The notes under the pieces were generated by a model, which saw only the letters and a program-made list of their open reading frames with translations, was not told the DNA's origin and ran no database searches. 64,000 nt of DNA from Belliella aquatica. GTDB taxonomy: Bacteria > Bacteroidota > Bacteroidia > Cytophagales > Cyclobacteriaceae. Positions 8,568-17,956 of the stretch are shown here, piece by piece. Location: positions 29,984-93,983 of the forward strand of contig NZ_BMFD01000016.1 of the NCBI RefSeq assembly GCF_014637795.1, written 5' to 3'. The position numbers and the translations under genes were made by a program. How positions within the stretch are numbered: the stretch's first letter is position 1; every line of letters begins with the position of its first letter.

Positions 8568-11291
8568 CTAAAGCGGTAGTCTGTATTCTACGAATGTATT
8601 TGCAGATGTAGCATATATACTATACTCATTTTTACTACTAGAGTATTTGATATCTATTTCATTTTTAGAGCTAATAGGCAATGTATTCAAAAACGAGCCT
8701 TTTAGGTCAAACAAATAAGTAAATTCCTGAACAGGATCCACTAATACAAAGATATTCTGATCAGCACCAAAAGAGAATAGCTGAAACTTCAAGTTTTCTG
8801 AGAAAATGTTGTAATCAAACAAAACTTCATATTCAGCATTCATTATGGTGATTTTATTGAATTCATGTACCACATACACGAATCGGTCTTCTTTTTGATC
8901 TTTGATCAAGTAAAACCGACTCTCAGGATCAGGGCGCAACAACTGATTGCGATAAGCCATTTCACCTTGAAAATTCACATTGACTACTTCTCCTTCTTTA
9001 GTTACAGTCACAAATCTGCTTGAGGAAGCATTTCCTCTTTCAATTATGATATAGTCAGATGTCTGCCCTTCGCCTAACTTAATTGGTGAATCTAACATAA
9101 CTTCTCCCCTTCTGTTGAAAAAATAAAGCTCTCCACCTTGACTGAGGGCTAGCATTTGATCGCCAACACCAGCTACACGATGATGTGCTGGTTTCACGGC
9201 CAAGTTCGACCCAATATTTTTTGGATCCCATCCTTCCAGAGCGTCACCATTTTTATTGAATAAATAGAGCTCTGCCTGATCTGTCCCAACAAAAAATCTA
9301 TAATCTCTATTATCATCGTAATCCACAAGATTCAGGTGGGTGATTTTCCTACCTGGTATCTCAAGTGGATATCCTGCAACAATACTTCCTAATCTATCAA
9401 TTATATAAATCCGACTTTCGGTCGCAAATAACAACTGGAGCTTTTGATTTTTATAAAAATCAACTTGAAAAACATCAGAAATAATCGGTCCTTCTAATGC
9501 TTGAGAAAAGACCACTTCACCTTCTCCTGATAGCAGATGCACTTGATTCAAAGCATCTTGAACAACAAACTCAAAACTTCTATCATTGAAATTCTGAATA
9601 CTTTTCGGCCCAAAAATCAAGTCATCTCTAAATTGTACTATTCTATTCTCTGTGAGCGTCACGCTGCTAACAGCCTTGATGGGACCTTGAGAATACAAGA
9701 TGTTAATTTTGGATTGTTTTACTTTTTCATCACCACCAACACCTAACGTTAGGATATCTAAAGAACGGATTTGTGGAGCATATTTTTGAAAAAACACCTT
9801 CCAATTTGGCGAACTGATTTCTTCTAAACTATTCCAGATTCGTGGAACATTGATGACAAAATTGAATCCTGAATTTGTGGATAAGCTAGTAGAAATCCTC
9901 TTTTGAGCCAAACTTTTTCCCCATGTATTGTCAGCCTTGATGTCATCCAAAAATACTTTCATCGACTTAGTACTATTTGCGAAAACAAGCATTCCTTCCA
10001 CTCCTGTTACATAAGTCTGAGGAAATCCCATGAATTTACCATCAAAAAGATGAGCTGGGAATTCTTCTGTATTCAAAACAAAAATTTCATTGTTTTGATA
10101 AAAATCCACGGGAATTGATCCTACAGGAACATTTTCCGAATCCACACTAAACCCTTTGAGTAAATCAATTTGATCTGCTAATTCTTCTGTCTCAATCAAA
10201 ACTATTCTATCCTCTTCTTGATTCATTGCTGTCTCAAAAATCATAAAAAGCATTTCACCAGATAGCCTTTTAAAAAAGTCTCGTTGAATTAATTTTTTTT
10301 CAACCTCACCACTGACGGTTGCTTTACCTTGAAAATTATCATTTTTAAGAGTTGCTAGCTGATTGAAATTTTGAAGGTTATATTGGAATAAAACTGCTGT
10401 TCGGTTTGGAATAAAATCTATCAACTTTCTGTAATCAGCATTTCCTGGAGCAAAACTAACTTCCTTCCCATTTTGAAAGAACGTTGTCCCATCCAAGGTG
10501 ATTTTTCCTTCTGAAAACTTTAATTCAAAATTCCCGGAAATTTCATTTGTTGAAAACTGTTTGACAAGATTTAGATTGTCGTCTCTACTGATTCCAGCGA
10601 TGAATTTTGATAATCCCGAACTAGACAATCTAAAAACTCCTAGACCTTTAGGTTTTTGCAAGGCTTTGAAAAGCTCTTGATTTACGGATTTAAAATTTGC
10701 CTCAGAGGAGTTTTGATAAAGTCTAATCGCTTCTTCTACCAGAAAAGACGTGTAACTGACAACTATAATATTTCCGATTTTTGAATATGAAAGCATCCTA
10801 TTCAAATTCACACTTTGGAATTCATAAATAGGAACTGAACTGTAATTTCTTGTAGTAATTTGAGAAAGGTCCGGGAGATTTTCTTCAAGAGCTTGGACAA
10901 AGGACTGGTCTGATCCATTTTTAAAAGAAAGCGTAAACAGGAAATCAAATTCTTCTTTCCCGACAGGATGTAAAGAAACTACCATTTGATTACCTTTTAA
11001 TGACCTGTCAAGATTCCCTGATCTTCCCACCAAACTATCAAGTGACACCAATTGTGTCTCTGCATTTTTCACGGACGGGATTTCTGTCAATCGTGTCCAA
11101 ATCGGCTGGCTGACGAGCTGATTCCACGCCATCACCGGTTCTTCCGTTTCAAAGACAAAAATGGCATCCTGTGACACTACTTCCAGCGCATTTTTCTCCC
11201 CTTTCCATAAGGAACTGTTGTAAAAAAAATAACCTCCTACTGCGAAGGCAATAATCAATAAAGAAATTAAGATTTGCTTGAAATTAGGCAC
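8568..11291 (-). CDS. Large membrane-anchored protein with C-terminal propeller-like repeats
   Basis: I do not recognise a named function. The 907-aa protein has one N-terminal membrane helix (about 7-24) and then a long extracytoplasmic region. Residues 30-540 resemble Bacteroidota proteins annotated with DUF3352-like domains. Residues about 560-907 contain repeated strands such as LLFATESRIYIIDRLGSIVAGYP, ELYLFNKNGDALEGW and ELYFFNRRGEVM, the pattern of a beta-propeller of PQQ/WD-like type. Codon and base use match the neighbours. A periplasmic scaffold or binding role is possible. It lies upstream of the MscS gene and downstream of the mdh terminator. Confidence 0.7.
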   Translation of the reverse strand: MPNFKQILISLLIIAFAVGGYFFYNSSLWKGEKNALEVVSQDAIFVFETEEPVMAWNQLVSQPIWTRLTEIPSVKNAETQLVSLDSLVGRSGNLDRSLKGNQMVVSLHPVGKEEFDFLFTLSFKNGSDQSFVQALEENLPDLSQITTRNYSSVPIYEFQSVNLNRMLSYSKIGNIIVVSYTSFLVEEAIRLYQNSSEANFKSVNQELFKALQKPKGLGVFRLSSSGLSKFIAGISRDDNLNLVKQFSTNEISGNFELKFSEGKITLDGTTFFQNGKEVSFAPGNADYRKLIDFIPNRTAVLFQYNLQNFNQLATLKNDNFQGKATVSGEVEKKLIQRDFFKRLSGEMLFMIFETAMNQEEDRIVLIETEELADQIDLLKGFSVDSENVPVGSIPVDFYQNNEIFVLNTEEFPAHLFDGKFMGFPQTYVTGVEGMLVFANSTKSMKVFLDDIKADNTWGKSLAQKRISTSLSTNSGFNFVINVPRIWNSLEEISSPNWKVFFQKYAPQIRSLDILTLGVGGDEKVKQSKINILYSQGPIKAVSSVTLTENRIVQFRDDLIFGPKSIQNFNDRSFEFVVQDALNQVHLLSGEGEVVFSQALEGPIISDVFQVDFYKNQKLQLLFATESRIYIIDRLGSIVAGYPLEIPGRKITHLNLVDYDDNRDYRFFVGTDQAELYLFNKNGDALEGWDPKNIGSNLAVKPAHHRVAGVGDQMLALSQGGELYFFNRRGEVMLDSPIKLGEGQTSDYIIIERGNASSSRFVTVTKEGEVVNVNFQGEMAYRNQLLRPDPESRFYLIKDQKEDRFVYVVHEFNKITIMNAEYEVLFDYNIFSENLKFQLFSFGADQNIFVLVDPVQEFTYLFDLKGSFLNTLPISSKNEIDIKYSSSKNEYSIYATSANTFVEYRLPL

Positions 11292-11340
11292 TGAACTGGG
11301 TCTGGGTTTGGTAGATTACTATCAGTAAATAAATATAAAA

Positions 11341-11378
11341 ACCTAAAAGTCCCGATCAAAAAACCGGGACTTTTAGGT
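11341..11378. terminator. Bidirectional terminator after mdh
   Basis: A 14-bp perfect stem is formed by 11341-11354 (ACCTAAAAGTCCCG) and 11365-11378, with a 10-nt A-rich loop. It lies 16 bp beyond the mdh stop and before the 907-aa gene, with T-rich sequence following on the minus strand. Confidence 0.8.
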
Positions 11379-11394
11379 TAAAAATAAATTCAAA

Positions 11395-12333
11395 TTACTT
11401 GCTTGACAATTTGTCTAAGACACTCATTACTTCTTTGACATGTCCTCTTGAAACTTCAAGAAGTTCTTTTTCTTCAGCATTGAGGTCTAATTCAATCACT
11501 TTCTCGACACCGTTCTTTCCTAAGATTACTGGTACGCCTAAGTAGCAATCATCGATTCCATATTCGCCTTCCAATTTGATACAAACTGGGAATACTCTTC
11601 TTTGATTTTTCAAAATCGCTTCTACCATTTGTGCGGCAGCTGATCCTGGCGCATACCAAGCAGATGTCCCCATCAATTTTACCAATTCACCACCACCGAA
11701 TTTTGTTCTTTCGATGATCGCATCTAAAGTATCTTTGGCGATAAGCTCAGTCACAGGAATACCCGCTACTGTAGTATATCTAGGAAGTGGAACCATCGTA
11801 TCACCATGTCCACCCATCAAGATTGCTTGGATTTCTTTTGGAGAAATATTCAATTCCTCGGCAATAAATGCTCTGTATCTTGCGGTATCTAAGATTCCAG
11901 CCATACCGATCACCTTTGCTCTTGGCAGTTTGGACGTGATATGTGCTTGATAAGTCATTACATCAAGTGGATTAGACACCACGATAATGATCGCATCAGG
12001 AGAGTGTTTGATTACGTTTTCTGTTACAGACTTTACAATTCCAGCATTGGTTTCGATCAAGTCATCTCTTGTCATCCCTGGTTTTCTTGGAAGACCTGAA
12101 GTGATGACAACTACGTCAGAACCTGCAGTTTTTGAATAATCATTGGTACTTCCGACAGTTCTGCTGTCATATTGATTGATTGGAGCTTTTTGCCAAATAT
12201 CTAGAGCTTTGCCTTCTGCAACACCTTCTTTGATATCGATCAAAACGATCTCTTCAGCAATCTCTCTGTAAGCTAATACGTCTGCGCAGGTTGCTCCTAC
12301 GTTACCAGCTCCAACTACGGTTACTTTTGCCAT
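11395..12333 (-). CDS. mdh: Malate dehydrogenase
   Basis: This enzyme converts (S)-malate and NAD+ to oxaloacetate in the TCA cycle. The 312-aa protein is of the LDH-like MDH type. It has the Rossmann GAGNVG near residue 8, an acidic NAD-specific residue in VLIDI, the mobile loop arginines in LPRKPGMTRDDL, the VSNPLDVMTY block and the catalytic histidine in GGHGDTMVPL. Arg rather than Gln in the substrate loop supports malate over lactate specificity. The length is normal. It is bounded by its own terminator, so it is probably transcribed alone. Confidence 0.96.
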   Translation of the reverse strand: MAKVTVVGAGNVGATCADVLAYREIAEEIVLIDIKEGVAEGKALDIWQKAPINQYDSRTVGSTNDYSKTAGSDVVVITSGLPRKPGMTRDDLIETNAGIVKSVTENVIKHSPDAIIIVVSNPLDVMTYQAHITSKLPRAKVIGMAGILDTARYRAFIAEELNISPKEIQAILMGGHGDTMVPLPRYTTVAGIPVTELIAKDTLDAIIERTKFGGGELVKLMGTSAWYAPGSAAAQMVEAILKNQRRVFPVCIKLEGEYGIDDCYLGVPVILGKNGVEKVIELDLNAEEKELLEVSRGHVKEVMSVLDKLSSK

Positions 12334-12527
12334 GATTTATATGTTTTTTTATTAGATTATTGAATTTTTCAAAAGTTGCGCTAAGTTATTAAACAAAGGA
12401 CATTTAATGAAGGAATGACTTAGAATACTTGCTTTTGGATTGAAATGAATTGCTAATAAAATATAGACGAATCTTCAAATTAAAAGAAGTTACTGAATAA
12501 AAAGCAATCATTTGGTTGAGACAATAC

Positions 12528-13052
12528 TCACGATTCATTATCAAACATCTGTGCCAAATTGAAAAAGCCAAAGGAATTTTGATAGGACTTGAATAGTTTC
12601 TGATTGTTTTGATTATAAAACTCTGATAAAGAAGTCATCATTTTGGCTTTGATCTTTGGATGGGATTCAAAAATCTCCTGTACGGAGAAATGTGGAATCA
12701 CCAAGAGTTCAGCTTCTTCAGAATCCACAATCGCTGTGTATATTCTCTTCGTGTTCTCCAAAAGTGAATTCTCTCCAAAAGCTCCTCCCTTTCCCACATC
12801 AAGTATAGTTTCAAAAGTATCGAGCACATCCACGGTTAGCCTCACATGCCCTCTTCGCAGGATATAAAGTGCTTGGCTAGGATCATTTCTAAAGAAAACT
12901 ACCTCGTCTTTGACATATTTCCTGTTGTGAATAGTCGGGAGAAACCGCGCCATCTCTGAATGCTTGAGTCTCTCAAAAAACTTCACTTGAGAAAGAAATT
13001 CAAAAATCGCAAGTTCTGATGCTGTGAATGTCTTTGAAAATGGATTGATCAT
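12528..13052 (-). CDS. Cyclic nucleotide-binding domain protein without an effector domain
   Basis: The 174-aa protein carries a Crp-type cNMP-binding beta-roll: VKDEVVFFRND..QALYILRRGHVRLTV, then GKGGAFGENSLLENTKRIYTAIVDSEEAELLVI. After the C-helix there is only a short tail (FGFFNLAQMF), with no helix-turn-helix, so it is not a classical Crp/Fnr activator. The phosphate-binding cassette GENSLL lacks the usual Arg pattern of cAMP binders. Its start overlaps the tilS stop by 4 bp (ATGA), indicating translational coupling. Its role is unknown. Confidence 0.82.
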   Translation of the reverse strand: MINPFSKTFTASELAIFEFLSQVKFFERLKHSEMARFLPTIHNRKYVKDEVVFFRNDPSQALYILRRGHVRLTVDVLDTFETILDVGKGGAFGENSLLENTKRIYTAIVDSEEAELLVIPHFSVQEIFESHPKIKAKMMTSLSEFYNQNNQKLFKSYQNSFGFFNLAQMFDNES

Positions 13053-14371
13053 GATTTTCTTTTTTTGAAGTATAAAACTTTTTTGGTACTCAAATCACAC
13101 TTGAACTGCTCGCTAATCCTGTACCCAATTACCCAAGCTATTTCTCCCTTCGAACAAAGCACTGAAACAGATTTTTTTTGAATCAAAGGGACTTTTAAAT
13201 CTATCAAAAGATCGGAAACTTTCTTATCATTTTTCATACCCAAAGGCATAAATTTATCTCCAAGCTCCCAACTCCTGATGGTCAATGGATAATCAAGTTT
13301 ATCAAAATCCAACATAGCATTTTCTGTATTTCTGTCAACTTCCACGGGGCTAGGCAAATGCAAAATATCATAACTTCCAGATTGCAATTGCAAAGCAATG
13401 GAAGTATCATCCAATAGCTTTTCTTCCTCCTTCAGGTCATATTCTCCAAGAATAATCATATCCCTATCCAAGTTGACCATGTATTTGCCTGCATAGAAAG
13501 ACTTTCCTGATTCACCTTTGGGGATTGAATTTAAGATTTCTACCACATCAGGATAGCCAAACCCATAATCCCGCAACCAATAATAAACCATGGAATGCTT
13601 TCCGGATAAATTGGCCACAGCAGCGATTCTCAAATATTGAAACGCACCTTCCTCGATGATGTTCTCTACTTTCCATAAGGTAAACAAATGGAAAAATGCC
13701 TTTCCCGTATCTTTCAATCTTTGAAAACTGTCGCCAAGCGTTTGCAAAGCATCAGGAAAACCCGATTGGAGTTGCGGAAGTATTTCATTCCTCAAAAAAT
13801 TTCTCTTATAGATATTCTTTTCATTGCTGCTGTCGATTCTCCAATGAAATTTATTATCCACCATAAATTTCTCTATCTCTGCTCTACTAAAGGAAAGCAT
13901 TGGACGAATCAAATAATCCCGCTTCTCTGCCATACCATAAATACCCTCGATACCTGTTCCTCTGAGTAGATTCAATAAAACCGTCTCCAGCTGATCCTCA
14001 AAATGATGTGCTACAATGACTCCGGCATAAAACCCTTCTTTCATCAACTTCCCAAACCATTGATAGCGAAGATCACGAGCGACCATCTGTACAGACTTTC
14101 CCGATTTTTCAAAATCACTTGGATTGGCGTGCTCAATAAAGAGCGACACATTCCAAAATCTTGCCATCTCCCTAACAAAGACTTCATCTCCATCACTTTC
14201 CTGATCACGAAGCTTAAAATTATAATGCGCTAAAGAAAACTGAATTCCCGCAGCATGAAGCAAATGTCCCAAGCAAACACTGTCTACCCCGCCACTGATG
14301 GCCAGCAAATAGCGTTTACTTACATCAAAAAGATTTTTTGCTCGTATATGTTGGATAAAATGGTCAACCAT
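13049..14371 (-). CDS. tilS: tRNA(Ile)-lysidine synthetase
   Basis: TilS attaches lysine to C34 of the CAU-anticodon isoleucine tRNA using ATP, so that it reads AUA. The PP-loop motif SGGVDS is at residues 26-31, followed by LAHYNFKLRDQESDGDE and the AHHFEDQLETVLLNLLRGTGIEGI block. The C-terminal substrate-binding domain ends with KVSDLLIDLKVPLIQK and WVIGYRIS. At 440 aa it has the full long form. It is the first gene of a two-gene unit with the cNMP-binding protein, and is divergent from the OstA-like gene. Confidence 0.95.
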   Translation of the reverse strand: MVDHFIQHIRAKNLFDVSKRYLLAISGGVDSVCLGHLLHAAGIQFSLAHYNFKLRDQESDGDEVFVREMARFWNVSLFIEHANPSDFEKSGKSVQMVARDLRYQWFGKLMKEGFYAGVIVAHHFEDQLETVLLNLLRGTGIEGIYGMAEKRDYLIRPMLSFSRAEIEKFMVDNKFHWRIDSSNEKNIYKRNFLRNEILPQLQSGFPDALQTLGDSFQRLKDTGKAFFHLFTLWKVENIIEEGAFQYLRIAAVANLSGKHSMVYYWLRDYGFGYPDVVEILNSIPKGESGKSFYAGKYMVNLDRDMIILGEYDLKEEEKLLDDTSIALQLQSGSYDILHLPSPVEVDRNTENAMLDFDKLDYPLTIRSWELGDKFMPLGMKNDKKVSDLLIDLKVPLIQKKSVSVLCSKGEIAWVIGYRISEQFKCDLSTKKVLYFKKRKS

Positions 14372-14394
14372 AACTCAAAAATACCATTTTTGCT

Positions 14395-14402
14395 TAATTT
14401 TG
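14395..14402 (+). promoter_or_regulatory. Possible -7 box for the OstA-like gene
   Basis: TAATTTTG matches the Bacteroidota -7 consensus TAnnTTTG and lies 18 bp before the ATG at 14421, compatible with a short leader. I do not see a matching -33 TTTG at the right distance. Confidence 0.3.
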
Positions 14403-14420
14403 TCGTCGACTCTTAATCAA

Positions 14421-16043
14421 ATGATCAAAAACAGCGGAATTATTTTCCTTCTTTTCCTTCTTTTTTCAAGCACCACTTTCGCACAACAAGAAACCATGCT
14501 CGAAATCCAAAAGGCTGATCGTCTGATCGGGAGTTCAGGATTTCAGCGCTTGATAGGAAATACTGTCATGAGACATCAAAATTCATTGATTTACTGTGAC
14601 TCTGCTTACTTTTACGAAACAGAAAATAAAGCCAAACTTTTTGGTAATGTTAGAATTGTTGATCAAAAAGATCCCGTGGTTACCACAAGCAGATATGCCG
14701 AATATGATGGCAACACAAGAATTGCGAAATTGAGAAATCGGGTCGTCTTCAAAAACGAGTCTACCACTTTGTACACAGAGTTTTTGGATTATAACCGAGA
14801 AACTGGCATTGCCAATTATTTCAATGACGGAAAAGTGGTCGATAGTACAAACGTACTAACAAGTTCTAATGGCATTTATGAAACATCAATTGAGAAAATC
14901 ACTTTTACTGATAATGTGATTTTGGTCAATCCTGACTACACACTCAAAACAAACTTTTTGATTTACAGAACCATCCCAAAAACAGCTGAAACGGTTGGCT
15001 TGACTAATATTGTCTCAGCTGAAGGAAACAAACTGAATGCACAAAAAGGGAGCTTTTACGATACCGAAAACAAACTTTTTAGATTTTACGATGGTGAAGT
15101 GGAGACAGAAACTTCGCTTGTCTATGCGGAGAATCTCTATTATGATGAAAATCAAAAGTATTATGAAGGCCGAGGGGATGTGAGCGTCTACAATAAAGAG
15201 CGAGAAATCGAGATTTTTGGAGAAGAAGGCAAATATTGGGAAGACAGAAAATATAGTAAAGTATATGGAAATGCTCTGGTCCAAAAATACTTTGAGCTCG
15301 ACACCATGTTTATGATTGCTGACACTTTGATTTCGCAGGATAGCGAATTGGAGACAGAGAGATTTCTTCAAGCCTTTTATAATGTAAGATTGATCAAATC
15401 TGAGTTAGCCGGTCGCGCAGATTCCTTAACATATATTTATTCAGACTCCACAATTCACTTGTACCAAGATCCAATAATATGGAATGACAAAAGCCAAATT
15501 ACCGCTGACAGCATTAGGATTTTGATAGCAAATGAAGAATTAGATAAGGTTTTTTTAACTCAGAAAGCCTTCAATGTCACGAGAGACACACTTGGGAATT
15601 TTAATCAATTGAAAGGGCGGAAAATGATAGGGACTTTTAAAGATGGGGAAATCCAACGGCTCGATGTTACAGGAAATGGAGAATCTCTCTATTTCAACCT
15701 ACTCAATGACAGCACTTTACGAGGTGTAAATAAAAGTATCTGTGCCAACATGATTATGTTTTTTGAAGAAGGAAATGTCCATAAAATAAACTATTTGATC
15801 AAGCCTGAGGGCCAATTCACTCCGCCGCATATGCTGAAGGAAGAAAATAAGCAATTAGAGGGTTTTATATGGAGGGAAGAGGAGAAACCCACTATGGAGA
15901 TTATATATGCATGGCGAACTCCAAGATCAAGAAAAAGATTTGATGAAAATCTTTTCAACATCCCTGAGGTCAACATTCCGATTCCAACAGACGAGGAAAT
16001 CCAAAAATCCATTGAAGAAAGGTTGAAAAATAAGATTAAATAG
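14421..16043 (+). CDS. OstA/LptA-like periplasmic protein
   Basis: This is a predicted component of lipopolysaccharide transport across the periplasm. A signal peptide (LLFLLFSSTTFAQ) leads into OstA-like N-terminal beta-jellyroll repeats: GNVRIVDQKDPVVTTSRYAEYDG, FLDYNRETGIANYFNDGKVVD and SLVYAENLYYDENQKYYEGRG. Bacteroidota carry such long (about 540 aa) OstA-like proteins alongside a separate LptD. I use the ATG at 14421 instead of the TTG at 14400, because the signal peptide starts there. It is divergent from tilS. An LptF/G permease at 43.3-44.3 kb would belong to the same pathway. Confidence 0.82.
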   Translation: MIKNSGIIFLLFLLFSSTTFAQQETMLEIQKADRLIGSSGFQRLIGNTVMRHQNSLIYCDSAYFYETENKAKLFGNVRIVDQKDPVVTTSRYAEYDGNTRIAKLRNRVVFKNESTTLYTEFLDYNRETGIANYFNDGKVVDSTNVLTSSNGIYETSIEKITFTDNVILVNPDYTLKTNFLIYRTIPKTAETVGLTNIVSAEGNKLNAQKGSFYDTENKLFRFYDGEVETETSLVYAENLYYDENQKYYEGRGDVSVYNKEREIEIFGEEGKYWEDRKYSKVYGNALVQKYFELDTMFMIADTLISQDSELETERFLQAFYNVRLIKSELAGRADSLTYIYSDSTIHLYQDPIIWNDKSQITADSIRILIANEELDKVFLTQKAFNVTRDTLGNFNQLKGRKMIGTFKDGEIQRLDVTGNGESLYFNLLNDSTLRGVNKSICANMIMFFEEGNVHKINYLIKPEGQFTPPHMLKEENKQLEGFIWREEEKPTMEIIYAWRTPRSRKRFDENLFNIPEVNIPIPTDEEIQKSIEERLKNKIK

Positions 16044-16225
16044 TGGGCTAAATCTTTTTCAAAGACGATCAAATTTCGAGGAACGTAAGCTTTTTTAAAA
16101 AATTTTATTTTGGTTAACAAAATTTAACCCCTAATCCTTTTGATGCTCAAACCTATTAGGTAAATTTATACGTATTAGAAATTAGTGTTATCAATTATTC
16201 AAAAGGCTTATAGATAAAATTTTAC

Positions 16226-16936
16226 ATGAAATCTTTATTTTTCATATGCACATGTTTCATCTTGTTGCTTCCTGTTCATTCAGAAGCACAGGTACGCGTG
16301 TTGTCAGAAAATATTGAATTTAATGGAAAAATTGGCGCGGCTCAAAGAAAATCACTTATCCTCCAAAACGAAAGTAATCAACGAAAAGAATACAATTTAA
16401 GGTTTCTGAGAGGTAATATTGGAACTTCTCAAAACATTAAAATTTGCGTTGGAGATACTTGTTTTGATCCGAGGAAAGAACTTTCTAAAGTTAAACTAAT
16501 TTTAAAACCAGGTGAGATTGTCACAGATTTATATCTAGAACTAGAGTTTGGGATAGTTGAAACGAAAGGGAATTTTGAATTACATTTCATCAACCCTGAA
16601 AATAACAGAGATTTATTTGTGATAGACGCTATTTATAGTGTTTCAAATCCAAGCAATGATGAAAATGAAGTGGATCACAAAGATATTTCAATAGGAAGTG
16701 TCTATCCCAATCCAAGCAATCGCATTGCTCAAATTGATTATAATTTCAAAAACCCCAGAGCTGCGGCCAAAATAAGCATCAATAGCTTTATTGGCAATCC
16801 AGTGGCAGAATTCAGACTTGACCCAAGACAAAAAACATTGGTAATGAACGTAGAAGACCTAAGACCAGGTGTTTATTTTTACACTTTATTTGTAGACAAT
16901 AAAAATATAGTTACCAAAAAACTCGTTGTCGAATAA
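16226..16936 (+). CDS. Secreted protein with T9SS type A C-terminal sorting domain
   Basis: A signal peptide (ICTCFILLLPVHSEAQ) and a beta-rich N-terminal domain of about 140 residues precede a C-terminal sorting domain: the IGSVYPNPSN entry motif, the LRPGVYFYTLFVDN strand and a final KLVVE. This is the signature of type IX secretion cargo that is exported through the outer membrane and often anchored to the surface. The N-terminal domain has two nearby cysteines (KICVGDTCFDP) that could form a disulfide. Its function is not recognised. It is small (236 aa) for a cargo protein and stands alone. Confidence 0.85.
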   Translation: MKSLFFICTCFILLLPVHSEAQVRVLSENIEFNGKIGAAQRKSLILQNESNQRKEYNLRFLRGNIGTSQNIKICVGDTCFDPRKELSKVKLILKPGEIVTDLYLELEFGIVETKGNFELHFINPENNRDLFVIDAIYSVSNPSNDENEVDHKDISIGSVYPNPSNRIAQIDYNFKNPRAAAKISINSFIGNPVAEFRLDPRQKTLVMNVEDLRPGVYFYTLFVDNKNIVTKKLVVE

Positions 16937-16964
16937 TACCAAGCACTTAGGTGTTCATCCTAAG

Positions 16965-16995
16965 TTTGATACAAATTAATATTCCCTTATATTTG
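16965..16995 (+). promoter_or_regulatory. Consensus Bacteroidota promoter for bamD
   Basis: TTTG at 16965-16968 is followed by exactly 19 bp and then TATATTTG at 16988-16995. This matches the Bacteroidota housekeeping consensus TTTG-N19-TAnnTTTG at every specified base. Transcription would start just before the ATG at 17009, giving a very short leader. Confidence 0.75.
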
Positions 16996-17008
16996 CACCT
17001 TGAAAATT

Positions 17009-17947
17009 ATGAAAAAATCCCTCCATTATATTTTACCCTTTCTTTTATTGATACTGATTTCCTCTTGCGGTAGCTTCTACAAGCTGGAAAAAAGCACCAA
17101 TTGGGAAGAGTTATATGAAGCGGCAAATAGCTACTATGAAAAAGGTGAGTACAATAAAGCAATTATACTTTATGACAAGGTACTCCCTGTAATCAGAGGA
17201 AGTGAAAGGGCAGAATTAGCTGATTTTAATTACGCTTATTGTCATTTCAGAACCAAAAGATACATAGAAGCAGCAGGTTACTTCAACACATTCTATCAGA
17301 CTTATAATAGAAGTCCGATGGCAGAAGAAGCCATGTTTATGAATGCCTACTCTCTTTACTTAGATTCTCCAGATTACAATCTAGATCAAAGAAGTAGCAG
17401 AGATGCTGTGAATGCCATTCAGCTTTTCATCAACAAATTCCCTGAGTCAGATTCTTACGAAAGAGCGATGGCCATGATTGATGATTTGCAAAAAAGATTC
17501 GAAGAGAAGGCATATCAAGAATCCTCCATGTACTTGAGATTAACAGAAGGACTATATCCTGGTGATTTTTATAAAGCCTGCATTATCAATTTTCAGAACT
17601 TCGCCAAAAGTTATCCAGATAGCAAATACAATGAAGAGCTCGCATTTAAACTCGTTGAAGTATCAGCTGCATATGGAGAGAGAAGTGTTTTTGACAAAAA
17701 AGAAGAACGTCTGAAGGAATCATTTGCTTTTGCGGAGCAATTCAAAAGGAAATATCCAAGTAGCAAATATTTAGGAAAAGTTGAAACCATCGTATTGAGT
17801 GCGACAAGAGAATACAACGCACATTTGACAATAAAGAAAGATTTTGAAGAGAGAATGGCAAAAGCCAAACTTGAAGCAGAAGAAAAAGCAGTTTCCCCAG
17901 AAGGTGAAATCATTAAATCAATCCCAATTACAGAAAACAATAATTAA
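17009..17947 (+). CDS. bamD: Outer membrane assembly lipoprotein BamD
   Basis: BamD is a lipoprotein of the BAM complex that works with BamA to insert outer-membrane beta-barrels. The 312-aa precursor has a lipobox (LISSCG) and then tandem TPR helices from about residue 40 (YEKGEYNKAIILYDKVLP, YIEAAGYFNTFYQTY, NAIQLFINKFPESD and FAKSYPDSKYNEEL). The start is the ATG at 17009; the TTG at 17000 would place three odd residues before the MKKS signal sequence. It opens the conserved Bacteroidota cluster with rpoZ, coaBC, DUF4835 and recN. A consensus promoter lies directly upstream. Confidence 0.92.
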   Translation: MKKSLHYILPFLLLILISSCGSFYKLEKSTNWEELYEAANSYYEKGEYNKAIILYDKVLPVIRGSERAELADFNYAYCHFRTKRYIEAAGYFNTFYQTYNRSPMAEEAMFMNAYSLYLDSPDYNLDQRSSRDAVNAIQLFINKFPESDSYERAMAMIDDLQKRFEEKAYQESSMYLRLTEGLYPGDFYKACIINFQNFAKSYPDSKYNEELAFKLVEVSAAYGERSVFDKKEERLKESFAFAEQFKRKYPSSKYLGKVETIVLSATREYNAHLTIKKDFEERMAKAKLEAEEKAVSPEGEIIKSIPITENNN

Positions 17948-17956
17948 TATATAAAC

